A stretch of 64,000 nt of DNA from Bacteroidota bacterium. GTDB taxonomy: Bacteria; Bacteroidota; Bacteroidia; Bacteroidales; JAAUTT01. Each line of letters opens with the position of its first letter. Position 1 is the stretch's first letter. This document shows positions 44,193-53,373 of the stretch, piece by piece. The stretch is from contig JAEYWD010000096.1 in NCBI GenBank assembly GCA_023429135.1, positions 47,676 through 111,675 of the forward strand, in the 5' to 3' direction. Below the pieces are notes generated by a model. It searched no databases. It saw nothing but the letters and a program-made list of their open reading frames with translations, and had not been told where the DNA came from. Both the position numbers and the translations under genes were made by a program.

Positions 44193-45716
44193 ATGAAAAG
44201 CCTCCTGAAAATCCTTTGTATTGCCTTTTCGTCAATAGCGGTTTGCTGTTCTTTGCCCAAATCAAATGTTTATTATATTGACTTCCAGAGGGGGAGTGAT
44301 GACAATTCAGGGAGATCGCCTTCCGCTCCATGGAAAACAGTTGAAAATTTATCACAAATTATGCCGGGTGACAGTGTTCTTTTTAAAGAAGGGATAGTGT
44401 TTGCCGGAAATATACTTTTCGATTCGATTATTGGCAGCTCTGATAGTCCGGTTGTAATTTCCTCTTATGGAAAGGGGAAAGCAATTATAGATGCCGGAGA
44501 TTCCTCGGGAATAGTAATTAGTAACAGCGAACATGTTGTAATTAGTAGGTTATTAATAAAAGGAAGCGGTAGGTTGGGTGGTAGCAAAGGAAATGGTTTG
44601 AAAATAAAAAGAAGCAGCTACTGTAAAATTGATAGCATTGAAGTAACAGGGTTTTTATGGAGTGGAATCAACGTTACGGGAGGAAGCAATATCGAAGTTA
44701 CCCGTGTATATGCACACGATAATGGCTTTTGCGGGATTTATGCCGAATCGGGGGAAGATGAATATGGCCCTGACGGATCAAAGTTCCGGACGCTGAGAAA
44801 TCTCAGAATAGCATTTTCAACTGCTGAAAATAATCCTGGTTGTCCTGACGTAAAAGATAATCATAGTGGTAGCGGGATTTTGATTGCCGGAGTTGTAAAC
44901 GGTGTTATTGAACATTGTGAAGCAATGCATAATGGATGGGATATGCCTCGTGAGGGTAACGGCCCTGTTGGCATATGGGCTTATATGAGTGATAGTATTA
45001 TTATAAGGTATTGCTATTCACATCATAATAAAACTTCTGCCAAAGGAAAAGATGGCGGCGGCTTTGATTTTGATGGCGGGGTTACAAACTCAATGATGCA
45101 GTATAATCTTTCTGCCTTTAACGAAGGAGCCGGATATGGCATTTTTCAATATGCCGGCGCCACAACCTGGAGCAATAATCTGATGTGTTATAATATAAGT
45201 TATGCTGATGGTTTAAAAAACGGTGAGGCTGGTATCTTTATGTGGTACGACCCTATTGCCTTACCTATGAAAAATTTTCATGCTTTTAATAATACCATTG
45301 TTTCAGGTAGAAAGTATGCTGTTAATTTTGATCCAGGTATTTACGAGGACTTTCTGTTTGAAAATAATATTTTTTTGTTGACAGGAACCTCTGAAAGGTT
45401 TATCGGAGGGGATTTTAAGGGAGCCAATTTCAGAAATAATATATATTGGTCTGTTGAAAATAATAATACAAAGATTGAGCAGCCGAGTGTAATTTATGAG
45501 AATTCGTCTTTGGTTAAGGATCCTCTGATTTTCATGCCCGATTCTGCAGATTTTAAAATCTCAATTGGCAAGCTGGCTTTATTACCTTATTTTAAGTTGA
45601 AGGCAAATTCTCCATGCATCGGGAAAGGGAGACCAATTAAAATAATAAGTACCGATTTTTGGGGAAACAGAGTATCCAATAATATTGGAGCAGATGCTTC
45701 ACAACCCCGAAAGTAG
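44193..45716 (+). CDS. Secreted right-handed parallel beta-helix protein
   Basis: The 507-residue protein starts with a hydrophobic leader (about 1-20) that ends near VCCS, so it may be secreted or lipid-anchored. Then comes a DUF1565-like start (YYIDFQRGSDDNSGRSPSAP) and many beta-helix coils (Ile-Val-Ile and Asn-rich turns such as NLSAFNEGAGYGIF, NNTIVSGRKYAV). Beta-helix proteins of this kind include polysaccharide lyases and adhesins; no lyase active site was identified. No carbohydrate-uptake genes are adjacent. Confidence 0.8.
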   Translation: MKSLLKILCIAFSSIAVCCSLPKSNVYYIDFQRGSDDNSGRSPSAPWKTVENLSQIMPGDSVLFKEGIVFAGNILFDSIIGSSDSPVVISSYGKGKAIIDAGDSSGIVISNSEHVVISRLLIKGSGRLGGSKGNGLKIKRSSYCKIDSIEVTGFLWSGINVTGGSNIEVTRVYAHDNGFCGIYAESGEDEYGPDGSKFRTLRNLRIAFSTAENNPGCPDVKDNHSGSGILIAGVVNGVIEHCEAMHNGWDMPREGNGPVGIWAYMSDSIIIRYCYSHHNKTSAKGKDGGGFDFDGGVTNSMMQYNLSAFNEGAGYGIFQYAGATTWSNNLMCYNISYADGLKNGEAGIFMWYDPIALPMKNFHAFNNTIVSGRKYAVNFDPGIYEDFLFENNIFLLTGTSERFIGGDFKGANFRNNIYWSVENNNTKIEQPSVIYENSSLVKDPLIFMPDSADFKISIGKLALLPYFKLKANSPCIGKGRPIKIISTDFWGNRVSNNIGADASQPRK

Positions 45717-45733
45717 TGTTTGAGAATTATTTC

Positions 45734-45741
45734 TACCTTTG
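45734..45741 (+). promoter_or_regulatory. -7 box (TACCTTTG) of the HAD gene
   Basis: Fits TAnnTTTG, 21 bases before the ATG at 45762, which supports that start over the TTG at 45756. Confidence 0.5.
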
Positions 45742-45761
45742 CAGCTTAATTTTTTTTGAAG

Positions 45762-46355
45762 ATGCTGTTAGATGTTGATCCAAAGGCTAAAGCTCTGATC
45801 TTTGACCTGGATGGTACCCTTGCTAATTCTCTTCCGGTTCACATGGAATGCTGGGATGTGGTTTGCGACCAGTTCGGTTACCATTTCAGTAAGGAAGTAA
45901 TGCTCGAAATGACAGGGATGCCTACTATAAAATTTGCAGAATATGTTAAGGAACAAAGCGGATGCAGTTTTATGCCCGAAGAAATCGCAAAAATGAAGCA
46001 GGCAGAGTTTTTTAAACGGGTTGATCAAATTACCTTATTCGATCCCATTTTTGCGCTGGTTTTGAAATATCATAAGAAAATACCCATGTCCATCGGTACC
46101 GGGGGAAGCCGTAAAAGTGTTGAGTTAATGCTCGATTGGTTGCAGATCAAAGATTACTTCGACTTTATAGTTACTGCCAATGATGTGGAAAAGCATAAAC
46201 CGGAACCGGATACATTTCTTGAATGCGCCTGTTTGATGGGTGTTGAGCCTCAGTACTGCCAGGTTTTTGAAGATGGAGATATGGGAATTCAGGCTGCGCA
46301 TACTGCCGGAATGATTGTTACTGATGTTCGACCTTATGTAGGCCATCCCATTTAA
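45762..46355 (+). CDS. HAD-family phosphatase (beta-phosphoglucomutase-like)
   Basis: From the ATG the protein has 197 residues and the full HAD motif set: D15-L-D17-GTLANS (nucleophile and acid), GTGGSRKS (motif II Ser/Thr region), K near KHKPEPDTFLECA, and EDGDMGIQAAHTAGM (motif IV). The cap lies in the HxxxW-type subdomain (about 25-80). Related enzymes act on sugar phosphates such as fructose-1-phosphate. It may share a transcript with the transporter gene 11 bases downstream. Confidence 0.9.
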   Translation: MLLDVDPKAKALIFDLDGTLANSLPVHMECWDVVCDQFGYHFSKEVMLEMTGMPTIKFAEYVKEQSGCSFMPEEIAKMKQAEFFKRVDQITLFDPIFALVLKYHKKIPMSIGTGGSRKSVELMLDWLQIKDYFDFIVTANDVEKHKPEPDTFLECACLMGVEPQYCQVFEDGDMGIQAAHTAGMIVTDVRPYVGHPI

Positions 46356-46366
46356 TTTCCTGTAAA

Positions 46367-47281
46367 ATGCAAACTATCCTGCCTATCTTCTTAATTATTA
46401 TTCTCGGCGCTTTTTTTTACAGGATCAAGCTTGCAAAGTACACCTGGATTGATGTTTTGAATGAGTTTGTCGTTCGGATAGGTTTTCCTTCCCTTATATT
46501 TTCGACTCTCGTAGAGCTCGAATGGGACTTGCAACTGCACGGTAAAATATTGTTGATGAACAGCATATTTGTGCTTTTCTTTTTTGGTTTGGCTTTGGTT
46601 GTGAGCCATCTTCTTGGTTTAAACAAAAAACTAAAGCGAACTCTTTTTCTTGCGGCTACTTATGGAAACATTGCTTACCTGGGGATTCCGGTTATCGAAA
46701 TGTTTCTAGGCAAGGCTTATTTGCCTGAGGCATCTTTGATAACAGCTTGTTATCTGTTTTGGATATTTACAGTGGGAATGATTTATCTCGAATATTCAAA
46801 AACCGGTGAAGTAAGTATTGGACCTGTGTTTATAATGCTTTTGAAAAATCCTTTGATTATTTCAGTTTTAGCCGGTGGTTTAGTACTTCTGTTTAATATA
46901 ACTATACCAAAAATTATTTTAAAACCTTTCGAGATGATCTCCGCCGGGGTTACTCCTGTAATTCTTTTCTCGTTGGGTATATTTCTCGGAAATTCGAAGG
47001 TCGGAAAAATAAAAGACTGGATTCCTGTAATGGCGCTCGTTGTTTTTGTTTTGGCAATAAAGCCAGCAATTTATTTATTGAGTGTTATGGGGTTGTCTTT
47101 GCCTGTAGCCAGCTTTCATACTTCCATTCTGGATGCAGGAATGCCACTGGCGCTTACTCCTTTTGCCCTTTCGGGCGAATTCGACCTCGATGCCGATTTT
47201 CTGGCAAGAGGTATTGTACTAAGTACAATTCTTTCGCTAGTTTCTTTATCTTTGTGGCACAACCTGTTGTTGGGCTTATAA
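46367..47281 (+). CDS. AEC-family transporter
   Basis: The 304-residue protein has about ten membrane segments, the first starting MQTILPIFLIIILGAFFYR, and GIPVIEMFLGKAY and ILDAGMPLALTPFALSGEF, common landmarks of the auxin-efflux-carrier (AEC) family. These carry small organic acids or related anions. Eleven bases from the HAD gene and eight from the glycosyltransferase gene, suggesting one operon. Confidence 0.85.
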   Translation: MQTILPIFLIIILGAFFYRIKLAKYTWIDVLNEFVVRIGFPSLIFSTLVELEWDLQLHGKILLMNSIFVLFFFGLALVVSHLLGLNKKLKRTLFLAATYGNIAYLGIPVIEMFLGKAYLPEASLITACYLFWIFTVGMIYLEYSKTGEVSIGPVFIMLLKNPLIISVLAGGLVLLFNITIPKIILKPFEMISAGVTPVILFSLGIFLGNSKVGKIKDWIPVMALVVFVLAIKPAIYLLSVMGLSLPVASFHTSILDAGMPLALTPFALSGEFDLDADFLARGIVLSTILSLVSLSLWHNLLLGL

Positions 47282-47288
47282 AATTATT

Positions 47289-48419
47289 ATGATTATTGCC
47301 GTTAATACCCGGCTGTTGTTACCTCATAAACTCGATGGCATTGGGTGGTTTACCTATCAGACTTTAAAACGTATTACCCAAAACCATCCTGAGCATCAGT
47401 TTATTTTTTTGTTCGATCGCCCTTTCGATTCTCAATTTGTATTTCATAGCAATGTAAAACCGGTAGTTGTTTCTCCTCCTGCACGACATCCGGTACTTTG
47501 GTATGTATGGCTTGAATGGTGTTTGCCACGGGTACTCAGGAAATACAAAGCGGATGTTTTCGTGTCACCGGATGGCTTTTTGCCCTTATCGGTTAAAATT
47601 CCTGCCGTTACGGTTATTCACGATATAAATTTCCATCATCGTCCTCTGGATTTGCCTTTTACATCGCGTTGGTATTACAGAACTTTCTTCCCTGAGTTTG
47701 CCCGTAAAGCAACCCTGATTGCTACTGTTTCGGAATATTCCAAAAACGATATTGTGAGTTCATATAACATTCCTCCTTCAAAAGTAGATGTAGTTTATAA
47801 TGGCGCTCATGAATGTTATAAACCTTTGTCAAGCGAAGAGAAAGAGATCGTGAGAAAAAGATACGCCGGCGGATCCGAATATTTTGTTTTTGTTGGAAGT
47901 TTACATCCCCGCAAAAACGTTGATGGGCTTCTGAAAGGTTTCGATAAATTTAAAACCGATACCGCCTCTCCCTTTAAACTTGTAATTGTTGGTGAGAAAT
48001 TCTTTTTGAATTCTCAGCTTGAAAAAACCCATCAGCAGATGAAATTCAGGGATGATGTTGTATTTACGGGCCGTAAGGAACCGGAAGAGCTTTCGCAGAT
48101 AGTTGGTGCGGCCTGGGCTCTTGCTTTTGTTCCTTATTTTGAAGGATTTGGCATTCCTTTGCTAGAGGCAATGCATTGTAATGTTCCGTCGGTTGCCTCT
48201 AATGTTACTTCAATTCCTGAAGTTGCGGGAAAAACCGCTGTTTATGCCGATCCATCTGACGTTAATTCCATTACCGGCGGTCTTACCGCCATGGCTCTTG
48301 ATTTGGAACTTCGAGAAAAACTCATTCAAAATTGCCAGGTCCAACGCAGTAAATTTTCGTGGGATACAACAGCCGATAGGCTTTGGAGGCTTGTTGAATC
48401 ATCTTTTCCCAATAGTTAG
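47289..48419 (+). CDS. Glycosyltransferase family 4 protein
   Basis: The 376-residue protein is GT-B fold. N-terminal domain has the DGIGWFTYQTL loop and ADVFVSPDGF; the C-terminal GT4 domain (about 190-370) has YFVFVGSLHPRKNVDGLLKGF, VVFTGRKEPEEL, and the catalytic region YFEGFGIPLLEAMHCNVPSVAS with the E-x7-E motif. It likely transfers sugar to a lipid-linked or surface glycan. No other polysaccharide genes adjoin. Confidence 0.9.
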   Translation: MIIAVNTRLLLPHKLDGIGWFTYQTLKRITQNHPEHQFIFLFDRPFDSQFVFHSNVKPVVVSPPARHPVLWYVWLEWCLPRVLRKYKADVFVSPDGFLPLSVKIPAVTVIHDINFHHRPLDLPFTSRWYYRTFFPEFARKATLIATVSEYSKNDIVSSYNIPPSKVDVVYNGAHECYKPLSSEEKEIVRKRYAGGSEYFVFVGSLHPRKNVDGLLKGFDKFKTDTASPFKLVIVGEKFFLNSQLEKTHQQMKFRDDVVFTGRKEPEELSQIVGAAWALAFVPYFEGFGIPLLEAMHCNVPSVASNVTSIPEVAGKTAVYADPSDVNSITGGLTAMALDLELREKLIQNCQVQRSKFSWDTTADRLWRLVESSFPNS

Positions 48420-48488
48420 TACAACTTTTTCAATATTCTCTGTTTACAACTTCATACCTTCTAGGTTTTTCAGTTTAAGTCAATTTTC

Positions 48489-48496
48489 TATCTTTG
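48489..48496 (+). promoter_or_regulatory. -7 box (TATCTTTG) of rnhB
   Basis: Fits TAnnTTTG; the ATG is at 48512, so the upstream TTG at 48494 lies within the promoter. Confidence 0.5.
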
Positions 48497-48511
48497 TTGC
48501 AAACCTTTGCT

Positions 48512-49120
48512 ATGTCCCTTTTAAGCTACTTTCATCCCGATTTTATTGAAGCCGGCTGCGACGAAGCGGGTCGTGGATGCCTTGCCGGGCCGGTAGTAGC
48601 GGCTGCTGTCATCTTTTCGAAAGATTACACGCATTGTGAACTTAACGATTCCAAACAGCTTTCAGCCAAAAACAGGCAAAGACTTCGCAGCGAAATCGAA
48701 CATGATGCTCTTGCGTATGCCGTTGCTTTTGTGAATAACGAGGAAATTGATCGCATTAATATTGTAAAAGCTTCGGTAAAGGCAATGCATATTGCACTCG
48801 ATAAGCTTACCATCCGACCCCAGTTTATTATTATCGACGGGAATTATTTTATACCATATAAGAAAGTGCCTCATAAATGCCATGTAAAAGGCGATGGTAA
48901 ATTTCTCTCCATTGCGGCTGCCTCCATTCTTGCTAAAACATACCGCGACGAATACATGCAGAACATACATAAGGAGCATCCCAATTATTTGTGGTGTGAA
49001 AATAAGGGTTATGCCACAGCCGATCATCGTCAGGCAGTGCAACTGTATGGTCTCACCGGCTATCACCGTAAATCTTTTTGTTCCAGTTTTGAGCAATTAA
49101 GTTTGGACTTTGGCCTGTAA
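48512..49120 (+). CDS. rnhB: Ribonuclease HII
   Basis: From the ATG the protein has 202 residues. It has the type 2 RNase H signature EAGCDEAGRGCLAGPVVAAA with two acids, DSKQLSAKNRQ, the third Asp in IIDGNYF, and a C-terminal GDGKFLSIAAASILAKTYRD. It removes single ribonucleotides and RNA primers from DNA. Start chosen by promoter and motif spacing. Confidence 0.95.
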   Translation: MSLLSYFHPDFIEAGCDEAGRGCLAGPVVAAAVIFSKDYTHCELNDSKQLSAKNRQRLRSEIEHDALAYAVAFVNNEEIDRINIVKASVKAMHIALDKLTIRPQFIIIDGNYFIPYKKVPHKCHVKGDGKFLSIAAASILAKTYRDEYMQNIHKEHPNYLWCENKGYATADHRQAVQLYGLTGYHRKSFCSSFEQLSLDFGL

Positions 49121-49293
49121 AATCTTTAAAGGATATTTTGCTGTACTTTTTTCAATAATAGAGGACCATAGCTTTAGTTCGGGTTAAATTTCGACACCCA
49201 TTTCACCTGTTATTTAGCACAATTCATCGATTAAAATTGTTATCCTTTAAGAAAAAATTAAAATTGCAAACTGTAAACCTAAAAATTTTAGTT

Positions 49294-51447
49294 ATGAATA
49301 AATTTCTGGCGCTGCTTCTTTCAGCGCTTTTGTTTGTTTCGTTTCCGGCCAAGGCCGATGAAGGAATGTGGCTGCTCACTCTTCTCCAGCAGTTGAATAT
49401 TAAAAAGATGAATGAAATGGGCTGTAAATTATCAGCCGACGACATTTACAGCATTAACAAATCAAGTTTGAAGGATGCCATTATCATTTTCGGGGGAGGG
49501 TGTACCGGAGAAATTGTATCCGATAAAGGATTAATTTTTACCAATCATCACTGTGGTTACGATGCTATACAGTATCATAGTTCTTTGGAGCATAATTATC
49601 TCGAAGATGGTTTTTGGGCAAAGAATAATTCGGAGGAACTTTATACTCCCGATTTAAAGGCTACATTTCTTATTAGGATTGAAGATGTTACTTCCAAAGT
49701 TCTGGCTGCCGTTAAACCCGGCATGAAGGAAGAAGATCGCGAAGGCGCCATTGAACAAATAAAAAATCAAATTCAAAGTGAAGCCACCGCAGGTACTCAC
49801 TACTCAGCTTCTGTCGACGACTTCTTTGGCGGAAACAACTTTTACCTTTTGGTATATGAAGTGTATAGCGATGTGCGTTTGGTAGGAACTCCTCCAAATT
49901 CAATTGGTAAATTTGGTCACGATACCGATAACTGGATGTGGCCCCGCCATACTGCCGATTTCAGTATTTTCCGTGTGTATAGCGGTCCCGACGGTAAACC
50001 AGCCCCTTATTCCAAAGATAACGTACCTTTAAAACCACGGCACTACTTGCTTGTTTCTACCAAAGGGGTTGAAAAGGGTGACTTTACCATGGTGATGGGA
50101 TATCCAGGGAATACCGACAGATATATAACATCCTTCGAGGTTCTGGAAACAATGAATATAACCAATCCAAACCGGGTAAAGATTCGTGGTGTGCGTCAGG
50201 AGATTCTTATGAACGATATGATGGCCGATCCGAAGGTAAAGATTCAGTACTCGTCCAAATATAGTGAATCGAGTAATTATTGGAAATATTCGATAGGGCA
50301 GAATCAAGGATTACAGCGTCTCGATGTTGTTAATCGTAAACAACAGGACGAAAAGGAATTTCAGGATTGGGTAAACGCTGATCCCTCCCGTAAGGAGGAA
50401 TATGGAAATGTTCTGTCCAATATTCAACAGGCAATCGAAACCCGTAAACCTTATACTCACGCTTTTCAGTATCTTACAGAAAGCTTTTTCCAGGCCTCCG
50501 AAATTTTCCAGCAGGGAATTGGTTTTTATGGTTTGTATGGCACCATGATGCTTACTCCTGATAGTACTGCCAAAATCACCCAATTACTTGATAAAATTAA
50601 AAAGTCGCAGGATGCATTCTTTAAAGACTTCAATATTGAAACCGATAAAAAAGTTTCTGCTGCAATTTTCAAACTATACGCTGATAATGTACCCGTTGAG
50701 TTTCATCCGGAGTTTTTGAAACAAATTAATTCTAAGTACAAGGGCAATTATGCCAAGTATGTGGAAGCGCTATATAAAAAATCGTTTTTTGTCGATAAGG
50801 CAAAAATGGAAGCTTTTCTGAGTAAACCGTCTGCGGCTGCACTTACAAAAGATCCTGGATTTAAAGCTACCATGGACGTTATCAATGTCTATTTTACTTT
50901 ACATTCTGCCTCTGAAGCATTAGATAATCAGGTAAAGAAAGCTATGCGGAAATACATTGCAGGAACAATTTCCAAAAACAGCGACAGAACTTATTATCCA
51001 GATGCAAATTTTACCATGAGGTTGACATATGGTACAGTTGGAGATTACAAAGCGCGCGATGCTGTATATTATGATTATTATACCACTTTAACCGGGGTTA
51101 TGGAGAAAGAGGATTCGACCAATTTCGAGTTTAATGTTCCTAAAAGGTTGAAGGAGCTTTATAAGGCCAAAGATTTTGGCTCATACGGTCAGGATGGTAA
51201 TTTAAGGGTTTGTTTCACTACTAATAATGATATAACCGGTGGTAACTCAGGAAGTCCGGTACTTAATGGTAATGGCGAATTGATTGGTTTAGCTTTCGAT
51301 GGCAACTGGGAAGCCATGAGCGGCGATATTGTTTATGAACCGGACCTTCAGAAATGTATTTGTGTTGATATCCGCTATGTTCTGTTTATAATCGACAAGT
51401 ACGCCGGGGCTAAACATCTGGTTGATGAGCTTAAATTGGTAAGGTAA
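49294..51447 (+). CDS. S46-family dipeptidyl-peptidase (DPP7-like)
   Basis: From the ATG at 49294 the protein has 717 residues and a signal peptide (1-22, ending AKA). An upstream ATG at 49237 is not needed. The catalytic triad is H in TNHHCGYDAIQ, D in HDTDNWMWPRH, and S in GGNSGSPVLNG. The residue 18 after the catalytic serine is Gly (FDGNW). In Porphyromonas DPP11 that site is Arg and gives Asp/Glu preference, whereas DPP7 has Gly, so this enzyme is likely DPP7-like with a preference for hydrophobic residues. S46 enzymes digest periplasmic peptides in asaccharolytic Bacteroidota. Confidence 0.93.
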   Translation: MNKFLALLLSALLFVSFPAKADEGMWLLTLLQQLNIKKMNEMGCKLSADDIYSINKSSLKDAIIIFGGGCTGEIVSDKGLIFTNHHCGYDAIQYHSSLEHNYLEDGFWAKNNSEELYTPDLKATFLIRIEDVTSKVLAAVKPGMKEEDREGAIEQIKNQIQSEATAGTHYSASVDDFFGGNNFYLLVYEVYSDVRLVGTPPNSIGKFGHDTDNWMWPRHTADFSIFRVYSGPDGKPAPYSKDNVPLKPRHYLLVSTKGVEKGDFTMVMGYPGNTDRYITSFEVLETMNITNPNRVKIRGVRQEILMNDMMADPKVKIQYSSKYSESSNYWKYSIGQNQGLQRLDVVNRKQQDEKEFQDWVNADPSRKEEYGNVLSNIQQAIETRKPYTHAFQYLTESFFQASEIFQQGIGFYGLYGTMMLTPDSTAKITQLLDKIKKSQDAFFKDFNIETDKKVSAAIFKLYADNVPVEFHPEFLKQINSKYKGNYAKYVEALYKKSFFVDKAKMEAFLSKPSAAALTKDPGFKATMDVINVYFTLHSASEALDNQVKKAMRKYIAGTISKNSDRTYYPDANFTMRLTYGTVGDYKARDAVYYDYYTTLTGVMEKEDSTNFEFNVPKRLKELYKAKDFGSYGQDGNLRVCFTTNNDITGGNSGSPVLNGNGELIGLAFDGNWEAMSGDIVYEPDLQKCICVDIRYVLFIIDKYAGAKHLVDELKLVR

Positions 51448-51474
51448 CCAATTAATTTATAGATAAATAATATA

Positions 51475-51507
51475 AAAAGAGCCGTGAATTATCATCACGG
51501 CTCTTTT
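51475..51507. terminator. Terminator between the S46 peptidase and glmS
   Basis: AAAAGAGCCGTGA pairs exactly with TCACGGCTCTTTT (13 bp) around a 7-base loop. It serves both converging genes. Confidence 0.92.
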
Positions 51508-51532
51508 CATATTATTTAGGTAAAATTTTGTT

Positions 51533-53368
51533 TTATTCTACAGTTACCGATTTAGCAAGGTTTCTTGGCTGGTCCACATTGCAACCTCTCATAACCGCAA
51601 TATGATATGAGAGGAGTTGAAGCGGAATAATAGAAACCAATGGCGAAACACAGAAATCCGATTCGGGAACTTCAAGTACATAGTCGGCCATGCCCTGGAT
51701 GGTTGTGTCACCTTCGGGAACAACAGCTATCACCAGTCCTTTACGGGCCTTGACTTCCTGTATATTGCTTACAATTTTTTCATAGGTGTGATCTTTTGAA
51801 GCTATAACAACCACCGGCATAAGCTGGTCTATCAGTGCAATGGGACCATGTTTCATTTCGGCTGCAGGATATCCTTCGGCATGGATATAGGAAATTTCTT
51901 TCAGCTTCAAGGCTCCTTCCAAAGCTACTGGAAACAGAACGCCACGACCTAAATAGAGGAAATTGGTGGCATTTTTAAATAACGAGGCAATTTCTTTGTA
52001 ACGTTCGTTATTTTGAAGTGCTTTTTCTATTTTTTCAGGAATCAGATCCAATTCATTGATAAGTCTTGCTCCTTCTTCCTGCGAGATTGTATTACGGGCC
52101 ATACCTATAGCAATTGCCATCATAGTTATAACCGTTACCTGTGCAGTAAAAGCTTTGGTAGATGCAACCCCGATTTCAGGGCCAGCATGGGTATATACGC
52201 CGGCATGGGTTTCTCTGGGAATACTCGATCCAACTACATTACAAATCCCCAGCACCAAAGCGCCGGCTTCTTTCGCCTGCTTTATTGCTGCAAGTGTATC
52301 AGCGGTTTCTCCACTCTGACTGATGGCTATTACAACATCGTCCTTATAAATTACCGGATGCCGGTAACGAAATTCCGATGCATATTCCACCTCAACTGGT
52401 ATACGGGCAAATTCCTCGAAAAGATATTCGCCAACCAACCCTGCGTGCCACGATGTTCCGCAACCAATAAATATGATGCGCTTTGCTTTCACCAACTGAG
52501 GCATTACGTTGTATAAACCGCCCAGATTGATGCTCTTTTTGTCAGCCGAAATTCTTCCTCTGAAGGTATCGAGAATAGAACGGGGTTGTTCAAAAATCTC
52601 CTTGAGCATGAAGTGATCGAAATTGTTTTTTTCAATTTCTCCGATTTCAAGGTTCAGCTTTTGGATATTGGGCGTAAGCTGATCGTTTTGAACTGTTTTG
52701 AGTGTTAATTCATTCGATTTGATAATGGCAACGTCGTTATCATTTAGATAAATAACGCTGTTTGTGTGCTCTATAATTGGAGTTGCATCCGAGGCTACGA
52801 AATATTCTTCGTTACCAACACCTATTACAAGAGGACTACCCTTACGGGCAGCAATTATTTTATCGGGTTCGTTACTGCAGAGAATAACCAATCCATAAGC
52901 GCCTACAACCTTCGAAAGTGCAAGACGTACTGCCAGCTCGGCTGAAATATTACCCTTCAGGTAAATATATTCTATGAGATTGGCAAGAACTTCTGTATCA
53001 GTCTGACTTTTGAATTTATATCCGCGTTGTTCAAGTTTCTTTTTTAGAGGAGCATAGTTCTCGATAATCCCATTATGGATGATGATGAAATGTCCATTCA
53101 TGGAGGTATGCGGATGCGCATTTACATCGTTGGGCTCACCATGGGTTGCCCAACGGGTATGTCCCATACCAATGCATCCGGATATATCTTTGCCGCTTAC
53201 AAAATTTTCGAGATCGCTTACTTTACCTTTTTTTTTGAACGTTTTGGCTTCACCATTCACAAGAGAAATACCAGTTGAATCGTATCCTCTGTACTCCAAA
53301 CGCTTCAGGCCATTTATAAGAATCGGGTAGGCTTGTTTATGCCCGATATAACCTACAATTCCACACAT
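51533..53368 (-). CDS. glmS: Glutamine-fructose-6-phosphate aminotransferase (isomerising)
   Basis: The 611-residue protein has the class II amidotransferase domain (MCGIVGYIGHK, with C2 as nucleophile; MGHTRWATHGEPNDVNAH) and two SIS sugar-isomerase domains (about 290-420 and 460-600; IGCGTSWHAGLVGEY, SQSGETADTLAA, GRGVLFPVALEGALKLKEISY). It makes glucosamine-6-phosphate for peptidoglycan and lipopolysaccharide. It overlaps nothing and is five bases from the DUF4270 gene, which is in turn linked to a GT5-like gene. Confidence 0.97.
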   Translation of the reverse strand: MCGIVGYIGHKQAYPILINGLKRLEYRGYDSTGISLVNGEAKTFKKKGKVSDLENFVSGKDISGCIGMGHTRWATHGEPNDVNAHPHTSMNGHFIIIHNGIIENYAPLKKKLEQRGYKFKSQTDTEVLANLIEYIYLKGNISAELAVRLALSKVVGAYGLVILCSNEPDKIIAARKGSPLVIGVGNEEYFVASDATPIIEHTNSVIYLNDNDVAIIKSNELTLKTVQNDQLTPNIQKLNLEIGEIEKNNFDHFMLKEIFEQPRSILDTFRGRISADKKSINLGGLYNVMPQLVKAKRIIFIGCGTSWHAGLVGEYLFEEFARIPVEVEYASEFRYRHPVIYKDDVVIAISQSGETADTLAAIKQAKEAGALVLGICNVVGSSIPRETHAGVYTHAGPEIGVASTKAFTAQVTVITMMAIAIGMARNTISQEEGARLINELDLIPEKIEKALQNNERYKEIASLFKNATNFLYLGRGVLFPVALEGALKLKEISYIHAEGYPAAEMKHGPIALIDQLMPVVVIASKDHTYEKIVSNIQEVKARKGLVIAVVPEGDTTIQGMADYVLEVPESDFCVSPLVSIIPLQLLSYHIAVMRGCNVDQPRNLAKSVTVE

Positions 53369-53373
53369 CTATC

